Below are positions 1 to 10,157 of a stretch of 64,000 bases of DNA, piece after piece. The DNA comes from Cordilura impudica (taxonomy: Eukaryota; Arthropoda; Insecta; Diptera; Scathophagidae). The position numbers were made by a program, and so were the translations under genes. The notes under the pieces were generated by a model. The model did not search any database. It had not been told where the DNA came from and saw nothing but the letters and a program-made list of their open reading frames with translations. Position 1 is the stretch's first letter. Every line of letters begins with the position of its first letter. The DNA lies in NCBI GenBank assembly GCA_963682025.1, contig OY821521.1:118487012-118551011 (forward strand). Reading direction: 5' to 3'.

Positions 1-127
1 TGTTGCCCAAATGCACAAATCTTGAATTGGTACCGGAGTGTAGTTCACTACACAATGGGGCGGTGGTCGGCGCATATTCCGATCCAGTGTTCAGAGCACC
101 GTGAGGTTATGTCAACGAGACGGGTAC

Positions 128-505
128 TCACGTTAAACACAAGAGACTTCTATCATCAGGGTGTATCAGTACCTGCCGATACATTTTCTCGATGTCAGCG
201 GTAAAAGCTATCCGAAACTTTCTAAATTTCAGTAAAATTTTAAATAAGTCATTCTGCACAGTAGGTCCAACTAAAAGATGATCATTCAGGGATGTGCGGT
301 TCGAACTTTTGCATGATGCGTCGAACACTACGCGTAATTTCGTGGTAGTACTGGACGGTTTTAACACAGCATGATGCGGCATGTAAAAATCTTGTTGTTG
401 TGATTCGTCATGAGCAATTTCCATATGATTGAGCTGTATGTATTTGGTCATAAATTTACGATACTCGACCTTGAAATCAGTGTTTTTAGCAAACTGCCGT
501 TCCAT
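128..505 (-). pseudogene. BEL-A reverse transcriptase fragment
   Basis: The 125-residue frame starts with the Pao-family segment that leads into the RT palm: YMPHHAVLKP, then KLRVVFDASCKS, then a GPTVQNDL stretch and FTADIEKMYRQVLIHPDD. The last contains the first catalytic aspartate context (ADIEKMYRQ) of BEL/Pao RT. The frame ends shortly after this motif, so the YVDD-box part lies outside the frame or the window. It is related to the RT pieces of BEL-B (30590-30830) and BEL-C (61900), which carry the same PHHAV and KMYR motifs. It is a fragment with no complete catalytic domain. Confidence 0.85.
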
Positions 506-939
506 TGATTCAAGTCTTTTTATCGCAGCTGTCTTCGATTCACCAAGTTGAATAAAATTAGTTTTGAAGCCTTACCATGAATTTTCCGCTAGGTTGTTTT
601 CGAACATTTTCTCTGAAATGCTGTTCCGCTCTATCTTCATCGGGGCTGAGGTATTCTGTCTTACCCTGACACTCTTCTGTTTCCCAGAATCGTTGTAACT
701 GTTCATCTAACCTGCTCGTAGTATGCATGTGAGCTATGACAATTGATTTTCGGGTTGTTTACTAACATTTCCCATAATCACCCATACGAAGATGGTACTG
801 AGGGCTGTTGGAGATCCTGTTGCATGCGCTATTTACTCATTTAGAAGGCAATGCGGAAAGACATCAGCTCCCAGAATAATATCAATGCGGATTGTCCTAT
901 AATATTCAGGATCCGCGAGTTGCAAGGATTGGAAATAAT

Positions 940-1470
940 TTAACTTGTGGTCCGTGATCGTTTCAGATGGAATGTGTTGTGTGAGGTCCGAAAGACAATA
1001 TGTTCGGACAACGATAGTTTTTTTTTTTTGTTTTTAGCAAAGATTTCTATTTGAACCTTTCCCTTTGTATAGCTTGTATTATTACCACCTACCACATATA
1101 AAAGTGTCTTGTCATACGATTTACGCAATTGCAATCTTTGGACACATGCTTCTGATATAAGCGTAGATTGGGCACCAGTATCTATCAGCGCTCGACATGG
1201 TTGTAGACTGTTGTTTTTATTACGCATCATGATAACTGCCGTTGGCAATAGTGTTGTGTGATGTGAAGTTTGTTGGCTTGAATTAATTGTAATGGAGGAA
1301 CTTTCAGTATCTCCACTTGTTTGTCCACTGTCTGTAAATAAATTATTGCCAGTGTGCAACAGCGTATTGTGTTTTAAACCACAAGTTTTGCATGAACTGG
1401 ACCTACAGTCCTTAGAAAAATGTTTTTCCTTAAGGCAGTATATACTTTGCGAACTATATTCTAACATCAT
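940..1470 (-). pseudogene. BEL-A gag zinc knuckle and aspartic protease
   Basis: The frame begins with a cysteine/histidine knuckle (CLKEKHFSKDCRSSSCKTCGLKHNTLLH is visible across residues 13-40), continues through a Ser/Thr-rich linker, and reaches an aspartic protease active site ALIDTGAQSTLISE near residue 93. This gag-knuckle to protease order, with the HNTLLH tail, is characteristic of BEL/Pao polyproteins. The sequence between this frame and the gag start is out of frame. A T-rich run (1019-1030) marks the decayed C-terminal end. Confidence 0.82.
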
Positions 1471-1813
1471 ATTCTCTGAATTGAATACAAGTGTACAATA
1501 AATGATCCTTTTTACAAACTGGGCATGACTGGGTTGTCGAAGTCATTGTTACGACCTTACTAAATTTCTTGAATTTTGCAGACTGTGCCGATTCTTCTAA
1601 CCGTTCCAGCTCTATTACACGATTTTCCAAAAAATCTTATAGAATCGTTTGACCTCCGTTAATGTACCATCCTTGATTGATGGTTGACTTACGAGCAACT
1701 TTATGTATGTCTCTCTGATTCTGTCTGGTCTATCATACTTTTTCCTCACGAGTTCCCAAGCAATGCTATAATTACTATTGGTCGGTGTTAAATGTTTTAT
1801 TAACGATGACGGT

Positions 1814-2401
1814 TCACCAACCCAACTTTGTTTGTAGATATTCTAATTTCTCAACATTTGATAAATTTGCCTTGGAATCTACCAACGCGATAAATAAGTC
1901 TATGAATCGAGTCCAGTTGGATAAATCACCATCAAAATTTGGTATTTCAACTCTAGGTAAACGAATTTCCGAGTAACTATTCGACGGATTCATATTTGAA
2001 GATTGAAGATTGACGACCGATGTCAATGTTGTTGACATTGTCTCTAGTAATGCTGTTAGCTCGGTATTAATATTAGGAGTATTCGCTGCAGCTCCCTCAA
2101 TTACTGTATTTTCTAAGTTGTCTTGAGAATACGATGACCATATTGATTTGGCGGTAAAATACATTTCCTCAATTTCATTGCGATAAGCGTCTTCTTTTTG
2201 AATTTCACCATCCTCTTCACATAAGGCATCAATCTCATCTTGAGTGTTCTTGTATTTTCTATAATTATCTTCAAATTCATTAATACGTACCTTTATATCA
2301 TTATGATTAACATTTTTACTGGATATAAATTTATAAAATTTAACAATCGATTTCTTTAATTGCGTACGTTTCTTCCTCAATTGTTCCATTTTGATACGCA
2401 A
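1814..2401 (-). pseudogene. BEL-A gag N-terminal part
   Basis: The 195-residue frame starts at an ATG at 2401. It has a basic, coiled-coil-like N-terminus (MRIKMEQLRKKRTQLKKSI), an acidic middle, and the conserved gag entry LPRVEIPNFDGDLSNWTRFIDLF near residue 150, where BEL/Pao gags carry the LPKLELPKFSGD-type motif. It breaks off after KLEYLQTKL. The following 1471-1813 stretch continues gag-like sequence in other frames, including CPVCKK upstream of the knuckle. Confidence 0.8.
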
Positions 2402-2689
2402 TTATCTCAAGGTTTTAAGTTAAACGTTTACCACCAATACCGTACTGAATCCGGTCCGATTGGACCAAAAATATGTTCACTAAGTATGTGGACTGTAATT
2501 GAAAAAATGTATTTAATTTTCTTGACAATTATTTTATTATATAATTTTATTTTGTTCACATAGAAAAACAAAAAAAAATGATACGTATCGTTTGAAGCAA
2601 TAGAAAAAGCCTTCTACCCTAAATATGATGCAAAGAAAAAGACTTCAACCGTAAACAAGTTTGATTACAAGCTTTATATGGACACACAG
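2402..2689. other. BEL-A leader and unassigned AT-rich DNA
   Basis: There is no gene. On the minus strand 2467-2451 reads TGGTCCAATCGGACCGG, a plausible but unproven primer-binding-like string ahead of the BEL-A gag. The remainder is AT-rich and I see no LTR boundary or target duplication. Confidence 0.4.
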
Positions 2690-2855
2690 ACGGACGGACG
2701 GACATAGTTAAATCGAATCAGATAGTAATTCTGATTCGATCGGTATAATAAAAGATGAGTCCAGGTCAAATATTTTTGGTAGTTACAAACAGCAGCACAG
2801 TCATTATACCCAAACCACATAGTGGTATAGGGTATAAATAGTTCAACTTCTTGCA
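2690..2855. repeat. Dispersed repeat R1, copy a
   Basis: This copy starts with a GGAC-rich string (gacggacggacggacatag), then shares with 13915-14045 the blocks GATCGGTATAATAA, GGTCAAATATTTTTGGTAG, CAGCACA, CATTATACCC and a GGTATA run in the same order. The two are clearly alignable by eye, at roughly 70-75 percent. The family looks like the short noncoding repeats with a GGACGGACAT motif common in fly genomes; I cannot name it. It truncates the LINE-A endonuclease start on its right. Confidence 0.6.
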
Positions 2856-4227
2856 AATTGTTAGAAAGTCCGTTAGCATTCCATATTGCAATATTAAAAT
2901 TTAGTTGCATAGTTTTGCAAATAAAACCTGTTATCATGTTCAATAGCTTGTTGGTTAACTCTATTTGATCTTGAATTAATTTTTCTAATTTGTCAAGTGA
3001 ACTTGACTGATTATTCTTTAACACTGCAGAATAAGAATTGTTATTGTTATTGTTTGGATTGGTTGTATCGTTTACATAAAGAGATTCATCATTTCTATAA
3101 TTAAAATTATAATTGTAACGTCTATACATTGAATTCTGTTGCATTTTTTTCAAACAATTGCTTGTATACAATGCAGTCTTTATAACTTGCTGGATGGTTT
3201 TGAAGACAATTTACACATTAATGAGGAGTGTTAAGATCTTTTGTGCAATCAACTGTTAAATGACCAAATCCGCTTTTGACGCAGTGTACTGATTTCCTAC
3301 AGTAGCTTTTCGTAGGTCCAAATTCTTGGCATCGGTGGCATTGAACAATATCTTTTGTTTTCCTTGGCGGTACGATAGTAAAAACAACATTATTTAGAGT
3401 TTTAATGTCATGTACGCGTTTGTTATTTGAATTTGGTTCTGGGTAAAACATAGGAAGGGTTTCTTTTGTAATTTTACTTATGTTTGTAACATTCCTTACT
3501 TTATGTCAATTTCGTTCAAATGCTTCTTTAATATCATCACTTTGAGTTGAAGAGTGCAAATTCTTAACAACAACTCTACAAGATATCTCTTTTTTTAATT
3601 GTTAAGTATGAAACTCAATGTTTTTATCACTTAAGAAAGCCACAAGTGATCTATATGAAACAATATCTTTGACCCAATTCTTATTTGACCGTCTCTTTGA
3701 CTTTTGTAACTAAATGATAAATTAATTAATTTTGAAAAACCTTTTAGCATTGCGCTGATATCAGAAATATTTGGTATAAAAATTGGTGGGAGTTTAGGTA
3801 CCTGAATGTTAGTTATTTGTTCATCATCATTATCTTTGTCATTATTGTCGTCTAAAGCATTATGACTTACATACATTGTTGTTTTCAAGCATAGCGATGT
3901 ACTAGCAATATTATTCATATTAATACTTTTCGCAATGATGTTGTTGTTCACATTCTTTTTTGGATCCTCATCGATGTTATTTGGACATGTCAAACCATTG
4001 TTGTTGTTGCTTAATGTATTTAATAAATTGTTATTGGTGTTTTTTCGCTTGTTTAAAAATATTTCTGAGGAGTAATTTTTTACGTTTTCTTGCTTTAGGC
4101 AAGTCTACCTGCCAGCATATTTCATTAACATCTTTATCAGTCAGTGATAGCAAGGTGATGTTTATCACAAAAGAATTTACAATATATGTTTTTAATGTTT
4201 TTTCATTTATTTATTTAAATGTTTACA
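2838..4227 (-). mobile_element. LINE-A: jockey-like LINE remnant, ORF1 and start of ORF2
   Basis: Minus-strand remnant of a jockey-type non-LTR retrotransposon. The ORF1 pieces are 3631-3993 (with LPPIFIPNISD, the usual entry to the nucleocapsid RNA-binding part) and 3218-3451 (CCHC zinc knuckles CHRCQEFGPTKSYC and CVKSGFGHLTVDC). The first residues of the ORF2 apurinic endonuclease (NFNIAIWNANGLSNN) follow at 2838-2890, where repeat R1 takes over. Several frameshifts and stops are present. The upstream end (4000-4227) is degenerate and ends at the Penelope insertion. Confidence 0.75.
3218..3993 (-). pseudogene. LINE-A ORF1 (gag-like) pseudogene
   Basis: Two frames make up the ORF1 remnant. 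3631-3993 has an Asn/Asp-rich N-terminal linker and the PKLPPIFIPNI motif near residue 65. 3218-3451 has the Pre-C2HC/CCHC region HRCQEFGPTKSYCRKSVHC. The region between them (3452-3630) is out of frame. Jockey-clade ORF1 proteins bind the element RNA through these knuckles. The copy cannot encode a full protein. Confidence 0.75.
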
Positions 4228-4287
4228 GAAATTCTTTTTATAAAAAAAGTTTGTTTTTTTAATTCGACCTTTTCTTTATAGAATCTG

Positions 4288-4855
4288 AAATGAATAAATA
4301 CTCAAGCTCGAGGTCATAAGTTTTAAATGTTTTTTATTTATTTAAATGTTTCCAATATTTCGATATTCTTTGAATATCTTCATCAGGGACAGTCTAATGT
4401 TTCACAAAAATATAAATAAGAAAAACAAACAACAAAATGAGTTAAAAACATCAATACAAAAAACAAAGTTCACAAAAATTTTTTAAAACAGTAATAACAA
4501 TAACAATACGAACTTACTAAATTTTATAAAAATCACACAAAAAATTTATTTTCCTTTTTAGCTATGTAGTTTTCACTACCATCGTCATGATTGCACTGAA
4601 TTTGTGTATTGCTTGGTCTTATTAACTAGATATCTATAATGTTTTGCACAGCCACTCTCCACATCGCTCTTAAAATTCATAGTTGTTGGTGTATTGATAA
4701 TGTTCAGCATCTCCAACATATAGCGTCGTTTGTAATTTTGTTCTTGTTCTAATATTCGTACCTCATCAAAGTTTGGCGAGTGATTAGTACTGGCACAATG
4801 GGCTGATAGTGCAGTTTTTTGTGACGAACTATTTAAAAAACGTTAATCGGACTTT
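4288..4855 (-). repeat. PLE1 upstream pseudo-LTR, inverted
   Basis: The reverse complement of this segment matches 7035-7602 almost base for byte-length (about 568 bp). It includes the last part of the GIY-YIG gene, the 3' UTR and the terminal AAATGAATAAATACTC. A mismatch is visible near the inner end (cgttaatcgg against cgttgatcgg). The two arms could fold into one long hairpin around the coding region. Confidence 0.92.
4351..4389 (-). ncRNA. Hammerhead-ribozyme-like motif, PLE1 inverted copy
   Basis: This is an exact minus-strand copy of the motif at 7501-7539, carried by the inverted pseudo-LTR. Stem II, the CTGATGA and GAAA cores and the 3-bp stem I are all preserved. Confidence 0.58.
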
Positions 4856-4894
4856 TATTACAAAAACGGAGAGCACGCCGAACTAACATCAAAA

Positions 4895-6451
4895 ATGGTC
4901 TACAATAAATTTAAAAAGAATAATTTTTTGAGGACTAACATCAATAAACACAAAACAATAAAGGAAAAAACGCTGAAACTAAAATCATCACTCACATTCC
5001 TGATACGTTGCAGAAATACAGGTATTATACCAAAATTTATTACAAATTCCACAAAGAATGTGAAAAAAATTTTCGACAAAAATACAAATGCCATATCCAC
5101 GGTACAACAAAAACTAGAAAAACACTTACAGAACTTTCACGACAAGATTCTAAATTTAATCATACGACAAAATCACGAACTTTTAAAATATAACGAAGAA
5201 ATAAGGGAAGAACTTAAAACGAAAATAGAAACCCAACTAACACAACATGAAATAGAAGAACTATGGAGGAGCGACAACGTCTTAACTGAATCCACTAACA
5301 ACAAATTAAAAGAAAGACATAGATTAAAATTTGAAAAACTGAGAGATGCACACAGACAACAATTAGACATAAAGGTCAACAAGAAGTGGTTCGTGAATAA
5401 AACTACAACCGTCATTCCAGACGACGTACAGTGGGTTTTGTCATTGGGTAAAAAACATGCTTTACCTATGACCAAGGAAAGATTCCCTATGTTGAAATTC
5501 ATAGCTGAAGGTGAGGATTTTATCCAAAATATAGAAGAGAGAGAGGAACAAGAGATAGCAAGAACCAAAATGACAACTATAATCGATAACCACGTAAACA
5601 ATACACACATCAATAGTAGAGATAAGTTTATGTTAAATACAGTGAAACAAACAGAAGGGTTTCTAAAACAAAATAGAAATATTTTAATTCTTAACGCGGA
5701 TAAGGGCAATGTAACGGTTGCAATTGAGAAGGACGATTACAATAACAGGATGAATGATATAATAGGTGATATAATGACTTATCAACGATTGAAAAAGGAC
5801 CCAACAAGTGTACTTCAAAAGAAAAATAGTGATTTCGTAGAAGAGCTTTTTGAAAATCAAATAATTTCACCAATAGAGAGGAAAAGACTTAAAACTGACA
5901 CGGCTACAGCACCAAGAATTTATGGACTTCCTAAAATCCATAAGGAAAATTACCCTCTAAGACCTATATGTTCTAGTATAGATGCTCCATCGAGTGAACT
6001 CTGCAAATACGTAACCAATATTCTCAAGAAAATTACGGAAAAATCACAATACAACGTAAGGGATTCAGTGCAATTTAGGAATAAGATTAAAGACTTGACT
6101 TTACAAGACGATGAGAGATTATTTTCGTTTGATGTAGTGTCGTTATTTCCAAGTGTACCAGTCGATCTAGCATTAAGAATAATTGAAGAAAGGTGGAATG
6201 AAATCACAATTTTCACTGATATGTTAAAGACACAATTTTTGAGCATACTGAAATTTTGTATAAAAGAAAATAGATATTTTAAATATAACGATAAAATATA
6301 CTCTCAAAAGAAAGGTCTACCCATGGGATCACCAGCATCACCGATTGTTGCTGATATCGTGATGGAGAAACTACTGGACACTTGTATAGAAAACTTGACG
6401 CAGAAACCAAAAATATTGACAAAATACGTAGATGATCTATTTAGAAATTGA
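4895..6451 (+). pseudogene. PLE1 reverse transcriptase ORF (truncated by frameshift)
   Basis: The 518-residue frame starts at the first ATG after the inverted repeat. The N-terminal 250 residues are basic and coiled-coil-like. The RT domain shows NADKGNVTVAIEK (about residue 265), the PRIYGLPKIHK box (about 335), motif A FSFDVVSLFPSVP (about 411, catalytic Asp in FDVV), motif B KKGLPMGSPASPIVADIV (about 470) and motif C KYVDDLF at the end (catalytic DD). The frame then stops. The normal continuation (RT thumb, PYLDT then DWYQKPTASGRII) lies in another frame at 6452-6560, so a frameshift and at least one stop have killed the gene. Penelope RTs belong with telomerase-like RTs. Confidence 0.9.
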
Positions 6452-6747
6452 CGGCAGACTTCCATACCTGGATACCTTAGTAATACGGCTAAATAATAAA
6501 ATTAAAATAGATTGGTACCAAAAACCAACAGCGTCTGGTAGGATAATTAATTTTTAATCGAAACATCCCAAGAGAATAATAATAAATACAGCCTCAAACA
6601 TAATAAGGAGAGTTTTAAACATTAGCGACGAAGAATTTCATAATGACAACATAAAAAAGATAAAAGACATGTTACATAACAATAATTTTCCGGCAAAAAT
6701 TGCAACAAAACTTATAAAAGAATTTAAAAAACAAAAGACACGTAATT

Positions 6748-7305
6748 TTGAAAATAAGGAATCGCCCATCATATATAAATCTTTTGACATATGTTCCAGA
6801 ACTGTCAGAAAGAATTGAAAAATCTCGGCTACATAACGCAGAAAAATATAGAATGGCTCATAAGACAGGTTTTAATCTTGGACAATTATTTAGCAATACT
6901 AAAGATAAAGTGGATATGTTGGAAAAAGCCAATGTCGTATATAAAATACCATGCAACGGGAAAAATGATGAAAATTGCAATAAAGTGTACATAGGGACTA
7001 CTAAAAATAAACTTAAAACTAGAATATCAGGCCATAAATCCGATCAACGTTTTTTAAATAGTTCGTCACAAAAAACTGCACTATCAGCCCATTGTGCCAG
7101 TACTAATCACTCGCCAAACTTTGATGAGGTACGAATATTAGAACAAGAACAAAATTACAAACGACGCTATATGTTGGAGATGCTGAACATTATCAATACA
7201 CCAACAACTATGAATTTTAAGAGCGATGTGGAGAGTGGCTGTGCAAAACATTATAGATATCTAGTTAATAAGACCAAGCAATACACAAATTCAGTGCAAT
7301 CATGA
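6748..7305 (+). pseudogene. PLE1 GIY-YIG endonuclease portion
   Basis: The 185-residue frame is the C-terminal part of the Penelope polyprotein. It has VVYKIPCNGK then KVYIGTTKNKLKTRISGHKSD (the YIG box and conserved Arg of GIY-YIG nucleases, residues about 65-100), then HCASTNHSPNFDEVRILEQE with the catalytic Glu region, and a C-terminal KHYRYLVNKTKQ. In an intact element it is fused to the RT; here a degenerate linker (6452-6747) separates them. Confidence 0.88.
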
Positions 7306-7602
7306 CGATGGTAGTGAAAACTACATAGCTAAAAAGGAAAATAAATTTTTTGTGTGATTTTTATAAAATTTAGTAAGTTCGTATTGTTATTGTTATTACT
7401 GTTTTAAAAAATTTTTGTGAACTTTGTTTTTTGTATTGATGTTTTTAACTCATTTTGTTGTTTGTTTTTCTTATTTATATTTTTGTGAAACATTAGACTG
7501 TCCCTGATGAAGATATTCAAAGAATATCGAAATATTGGAAACATTTAAATAAATAAAAAACATTTAAAACTTATGACCTCGAGCTTGAGTATTTATTCAT
7601 TT
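7035..7602 (+). repeat. PLE1 3' terminal segment (partner of inverted pseudo-LTR)
   Basis: The segment contains the C-terminal GIY-YIG codons (to 7305), a short 3' UTR, the hammerhead-like motif (7501-7539) and the terminal inverted-repeat end CTCGAGCTTGAGTATTTATTCATTT. It is the likely source copy for the inverted segment at 4288-4855. Confidence 0.9.
7501..7539 (+). ncRNA. Hammerhead-ribozyme-like motif, PLE1 3' copy
   Basis: The 39-nt motif reads TCC, CTGATGA, one extra A, a 7-bp stem GATATTC/GAATATC with AAA loop, GAAA, TATT, GGA. TCC pairs with the final GGA (3-bp stem I), and ATAT is self-complementary, allowing a dimeric stem III. Core CUGANGA and GAAA fit the hammerhead consensus, and minimal hammerheads are known from Penelope elements. 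The extra base before stem II departs from the canonical fold, so activity is uncertain. Confidence 0.6.
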
Positions 7603-7615
7603 GAAATTCTTTTTA

Positions 7616-8945
7616 GTTAGTTTTTTCTTTTTAAATAGAGCTCAGATATACGCAAGTCTTTACTCGATAACGGCCAGAGGTTGACTCGAGTAAGCAGTTT
7701 TACGTAGATTTTTTTAAGGTGTTGTATGTGTAAGCTAATTAGAGTTTTGATCCATATATTTTCCCAAATATTTTTAAGTATTTACTATTTCGATGTGTGT
7801 GGTACACCTATCGGTATTGTCGATGTTGTTATATTCTGAATTGTGTAGACATTGATAATCATGGTTTCATGTGCATTAGTTTGGTTTATTACAAGACCGT
7901 TGTCATGGCACCATTTAGTTACAACGTCAAGCTGGTTTTGCATGATTTCACTAACTGTTTTCAAGATTTCATGCGCTACGACAATCGCTGTGTCGTCCGC
8001 ATAAGCAAAAGGAGTGCTCTCTTCGATACATTCACCATTTCATTGGCATAGGTAATTGTCCCAAGTTTTGATCCTGTGGTACGACAGGGTCTGAAAATTT
8101 TTTTTCGCTTAGTGTTTCGTTTATTTTGACGCGATATGTTCTGCATTCTAAATAGTTTTTGAACCAGTTCAAACATCCTCCTCTTATTCCATTTCGTTCC
8201 AAAATTTTTATTATGTTACAATGTGACAATGTACCGAATGCTTTGGTAAAATCAAGGAAGCAATGGTTATCTTTACTCAAACAGCGGTTTATGTAGTTTG
8301 AGAAATTTTCAAGAACCTTGTTGATTAGGGCGGGTCGATTTACAAGTCGCCTAAGTGACAAGGAAAATCGTATAGTAGGGATCAAAATAAGAAACTTTGC
8401 ACGAGAAACCATACCTCACTTTCACCCATTTAGATTGCCCCAATCGAGTCCAAATGTATGATCGACCGGCACTAACTTTAGAGGGCCGACCCACCCATGC
8501 CAGTGGCACACCCCCTGGAACCCCCTGGGGGTTCCCCATACAAACATTTCAAAAAATCACCATTTTTGTTTAGAATTGGGCTGATTATGTTTGATTTTTG
8601 TATTAAAATTAACACTCATACGTATACGTATCTTCTACTCTGCTAATAAATAATAATCACACTCCGTGAATATGCGTGACTCTGCGTGACTACTACTTAA
8701 TCTGTAGTCACAACAAGAGTATGGACAGACAGGTCAAAAGTCGGGACATCAGAATTCGTTTTAGAGGTATGGTTCCTTGGGCAAAGTTTCTTATTTTTCC
8801 TTGCCACTTGAGCGATTTTTTTGCCTCCCTATAAATCGACCCGCCCAGTAGAACTAAGAATAGGCCTCAACACAATATCTTCTTTTAGCTCCTGGAGATG
8901 TTCCAAGTTCTGGATATGCATTTCATGCAGGTAGGGTAGGCTCAG
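7616..8945 (-). pseudogene. LINE-B: non-LTR reverse transcriptase remnant, split by MITE-1
   Basis: The minus strand of 8847-8945 and then 7616-8327 gives RT pieces of a jockey-type LINE. They include RPALINKVLENF, HCFLDFTKAFGTLSHCNIIKIL (motif A, FLDFTKAF), GGCLNWFKNYLECRTYRVKIN, and at about 7976-8030 the catalytic box TPFAYADDTAIV in a different frame. KWCHDNGLVIN follows downstream. At least one frameshift separates motif A from the YADD box. The RT cannot belong to LINE-A in collinear order, since it lies 5' of LINE-A ORF1 on the same strand, so it is a second copy. Confidence 0.8.
8328..8846. mobile_element. MITE-1: 519-bp inverted-repeat element
   Basis: The terminal inverted repeats start GGGCGGGTCGATTTA and end TAAATCGACCCGCCC. 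Similarity continues inward for about 90 bp, including AAGGAAAA, AATAAGAAACTTTGC and CCATACCTC in mirrored order, with small indels. It interrupts the LINE-B RT. No transposase is encoded. A clear target duplication was not found, and the superfamily is not assigned. An internal palindrome around CCCCCTGGAACCCCCTGGGGGTTCCCC lies at 8511-8537. Confidence 0.75.
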
Positions 8946-10132
8946 TACGTGTACGTGTTCCATTACTTCTATTTTTTGAATACTTGCTTATTCTGGGGTC
9001 CTGCTAGTAACGCCATTTCGATTGACATATTTCCTAAAGTTGATGGTAACCTCATTTTCGAACAAAATAAGGTAACTTCCCTGAACGCTTTGGGTTTCCA
9101 TCGTTTCGGTCACATTTGCTGCAACATTGTTCAAGATGATTATCCCATCATCTATCACTGATATTTTTTCGAGGAGATCGAACTCCGTGTTACATGTAGC
9201 AGGTGTGGTGGACACGATTTGTTTCGCACATGTTTCCTCCATGTTTAGTTTGCAGAATTTTGATGAAATGGAAGGTTTTCATTCTTCTACAGCGATTATT
9301 TCATTTCCGCATTTCGCCACTATATTGCCTTCTTTGAAAGAAATTATTTTTTTATGATGGGAGACGGGGAATAAGCTAATTTTTTTGCAGGACTGTTTTG
9401 GCCTAGGAAACTTAATGATAAAACTTAATATTTCATTATTTTGTAAAATCTTATACTACTAACAACCATAACCTCGGAGACACTAGTCCCGGTAGAGTCA
9501 TCACCTTTAACAATCGTGTTTACTTCGTCACTGTCTAGTATTGTTTAATCTATTATATTATTTGGCTATACCGATAGACAAAATTAGATTTTCAAGGTTT
9601 ATGATTGTCATTCTATTTCTAGCCAATAATGTCTCGTATAAATGTTCTGTATTCACTCCGTTTTTACTGTTTTCAGACAATTTTGAATTTACCACGTTCG
9701 TAAGTTTGTGTAACTCTTGGGTAAGCTTTGAATTAATTTCGATCAATAGACGTTCGAGTGCACCAGTTGTTCCTGAGTAAATTTCACATTTTCAAAGTCA
9801 TCGAAATCGGGGGTGCCTGCTACAATTTTGAGACCCGTTCCCAAAAGGTTTAAGCTTCTTGAATGTCTATGATGGATTTTCAAAGCTGACAGTAAGGTAG
9901 AAATATGGTTCATGTGGGATTGAGGAAATGTTTTCGTTAGGTTCCCTGTGTCTCCAATTATCTCGTCATACAAGGTTAGGTTTACGGTGTATTTCATATA
10001 CCCGTACTCTTCCCAGACTATGATATCTCCATCATAAATGGGGGTGTATTCTGCGTCCGAGTAGTTAATTATCCTTGCCCATATGGACAGAAATTCGGTG
10101 AGCAAGATAAGTCTAAAATAAAAAAAAAACAA
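8946..10132 (-). pseudogene. Errantivirus env remnant (F-protein-like)
   Basis: The best-preserved part (9743-10132, 129 residues) begins with a hydrophobic signal-like stretch. It contains a basic HRHSR cleavage-site-like run followed by the conserved SLNLLGTGLKIVAGTPD segment seen in errantivirus and baculovirus F-type envelope proteins. Further left, 9558-9746 and 8988-9242 keep short env-like pieces (a heptad-like segment and a Cys/Thr-rich segment) in different frames. At least three frames are used, so no envelope protein can be made. The gene follows pol directly, as in intact errantiviruses. Confidence 0.8.
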
Positions 10133-10157
10133 AATAAATTAAAGCACCTTTTCCATT

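Larger units (their letters stand above)
1..2401 (-). mobile_element. BEL-A: decayed BEL/Pao retrotransposon (5' two-thirds)
   Basis: Reading right to left, the minus strand gives a BEL/Pao-type gag, a zinc knuckle followed by an aspartic protease, then the start of a Pao-type reverse transcriptase; the element leaves the window at base 1. Stops and frameshifts break it into pieces (1814-2401, 940-1470, 128-505), and 506-939 holds only degenerate linker. A primer-site-like string TGGTCCAATCGGACCGG (minus, about 2467-2451) lies just upstream of the gag start. No LTR was identified. Gag then protease then RT in this order is the Pao layout. The copy is inactive and old by its stop density. Confidence 0.85.
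4228..7615 (+). mobile_element. PLE1: Penelope-like element with 13-bp TSD
   Basis: The 13-mer GAAATTCTTTTTA flanks the element at 4228-4240 and 7603-7615, and the element proper is 4241-7602. It has a 47-bp 5' tail (4241-4287), an upstream inverted pseudo-LTR (4288-4855), a reverse transcriptase ORF, a GIY-YIG endonuclease ORF, and the 3' end (7035-7602) of which the upstream repeat is the reverse complement. RT plus GIY-YIG with partial LTR-like repeats in either orientation, and a short extra tail, is the known Penelope architecture. The coding region is broken between 6451 and 6748. The insertion is in the sequence right of LINE-A. Confidence 0.93.

Noticed and set aside
5173..5709. 178-codon minus-strand ORF
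   Set aside because: Antisense shadow of the Penelope RT.
8351..8539. 62-codon minus-strand ORF
   Set aside because: Inside MITE-1, overlapping its palindromic centre. Nothing conserved.
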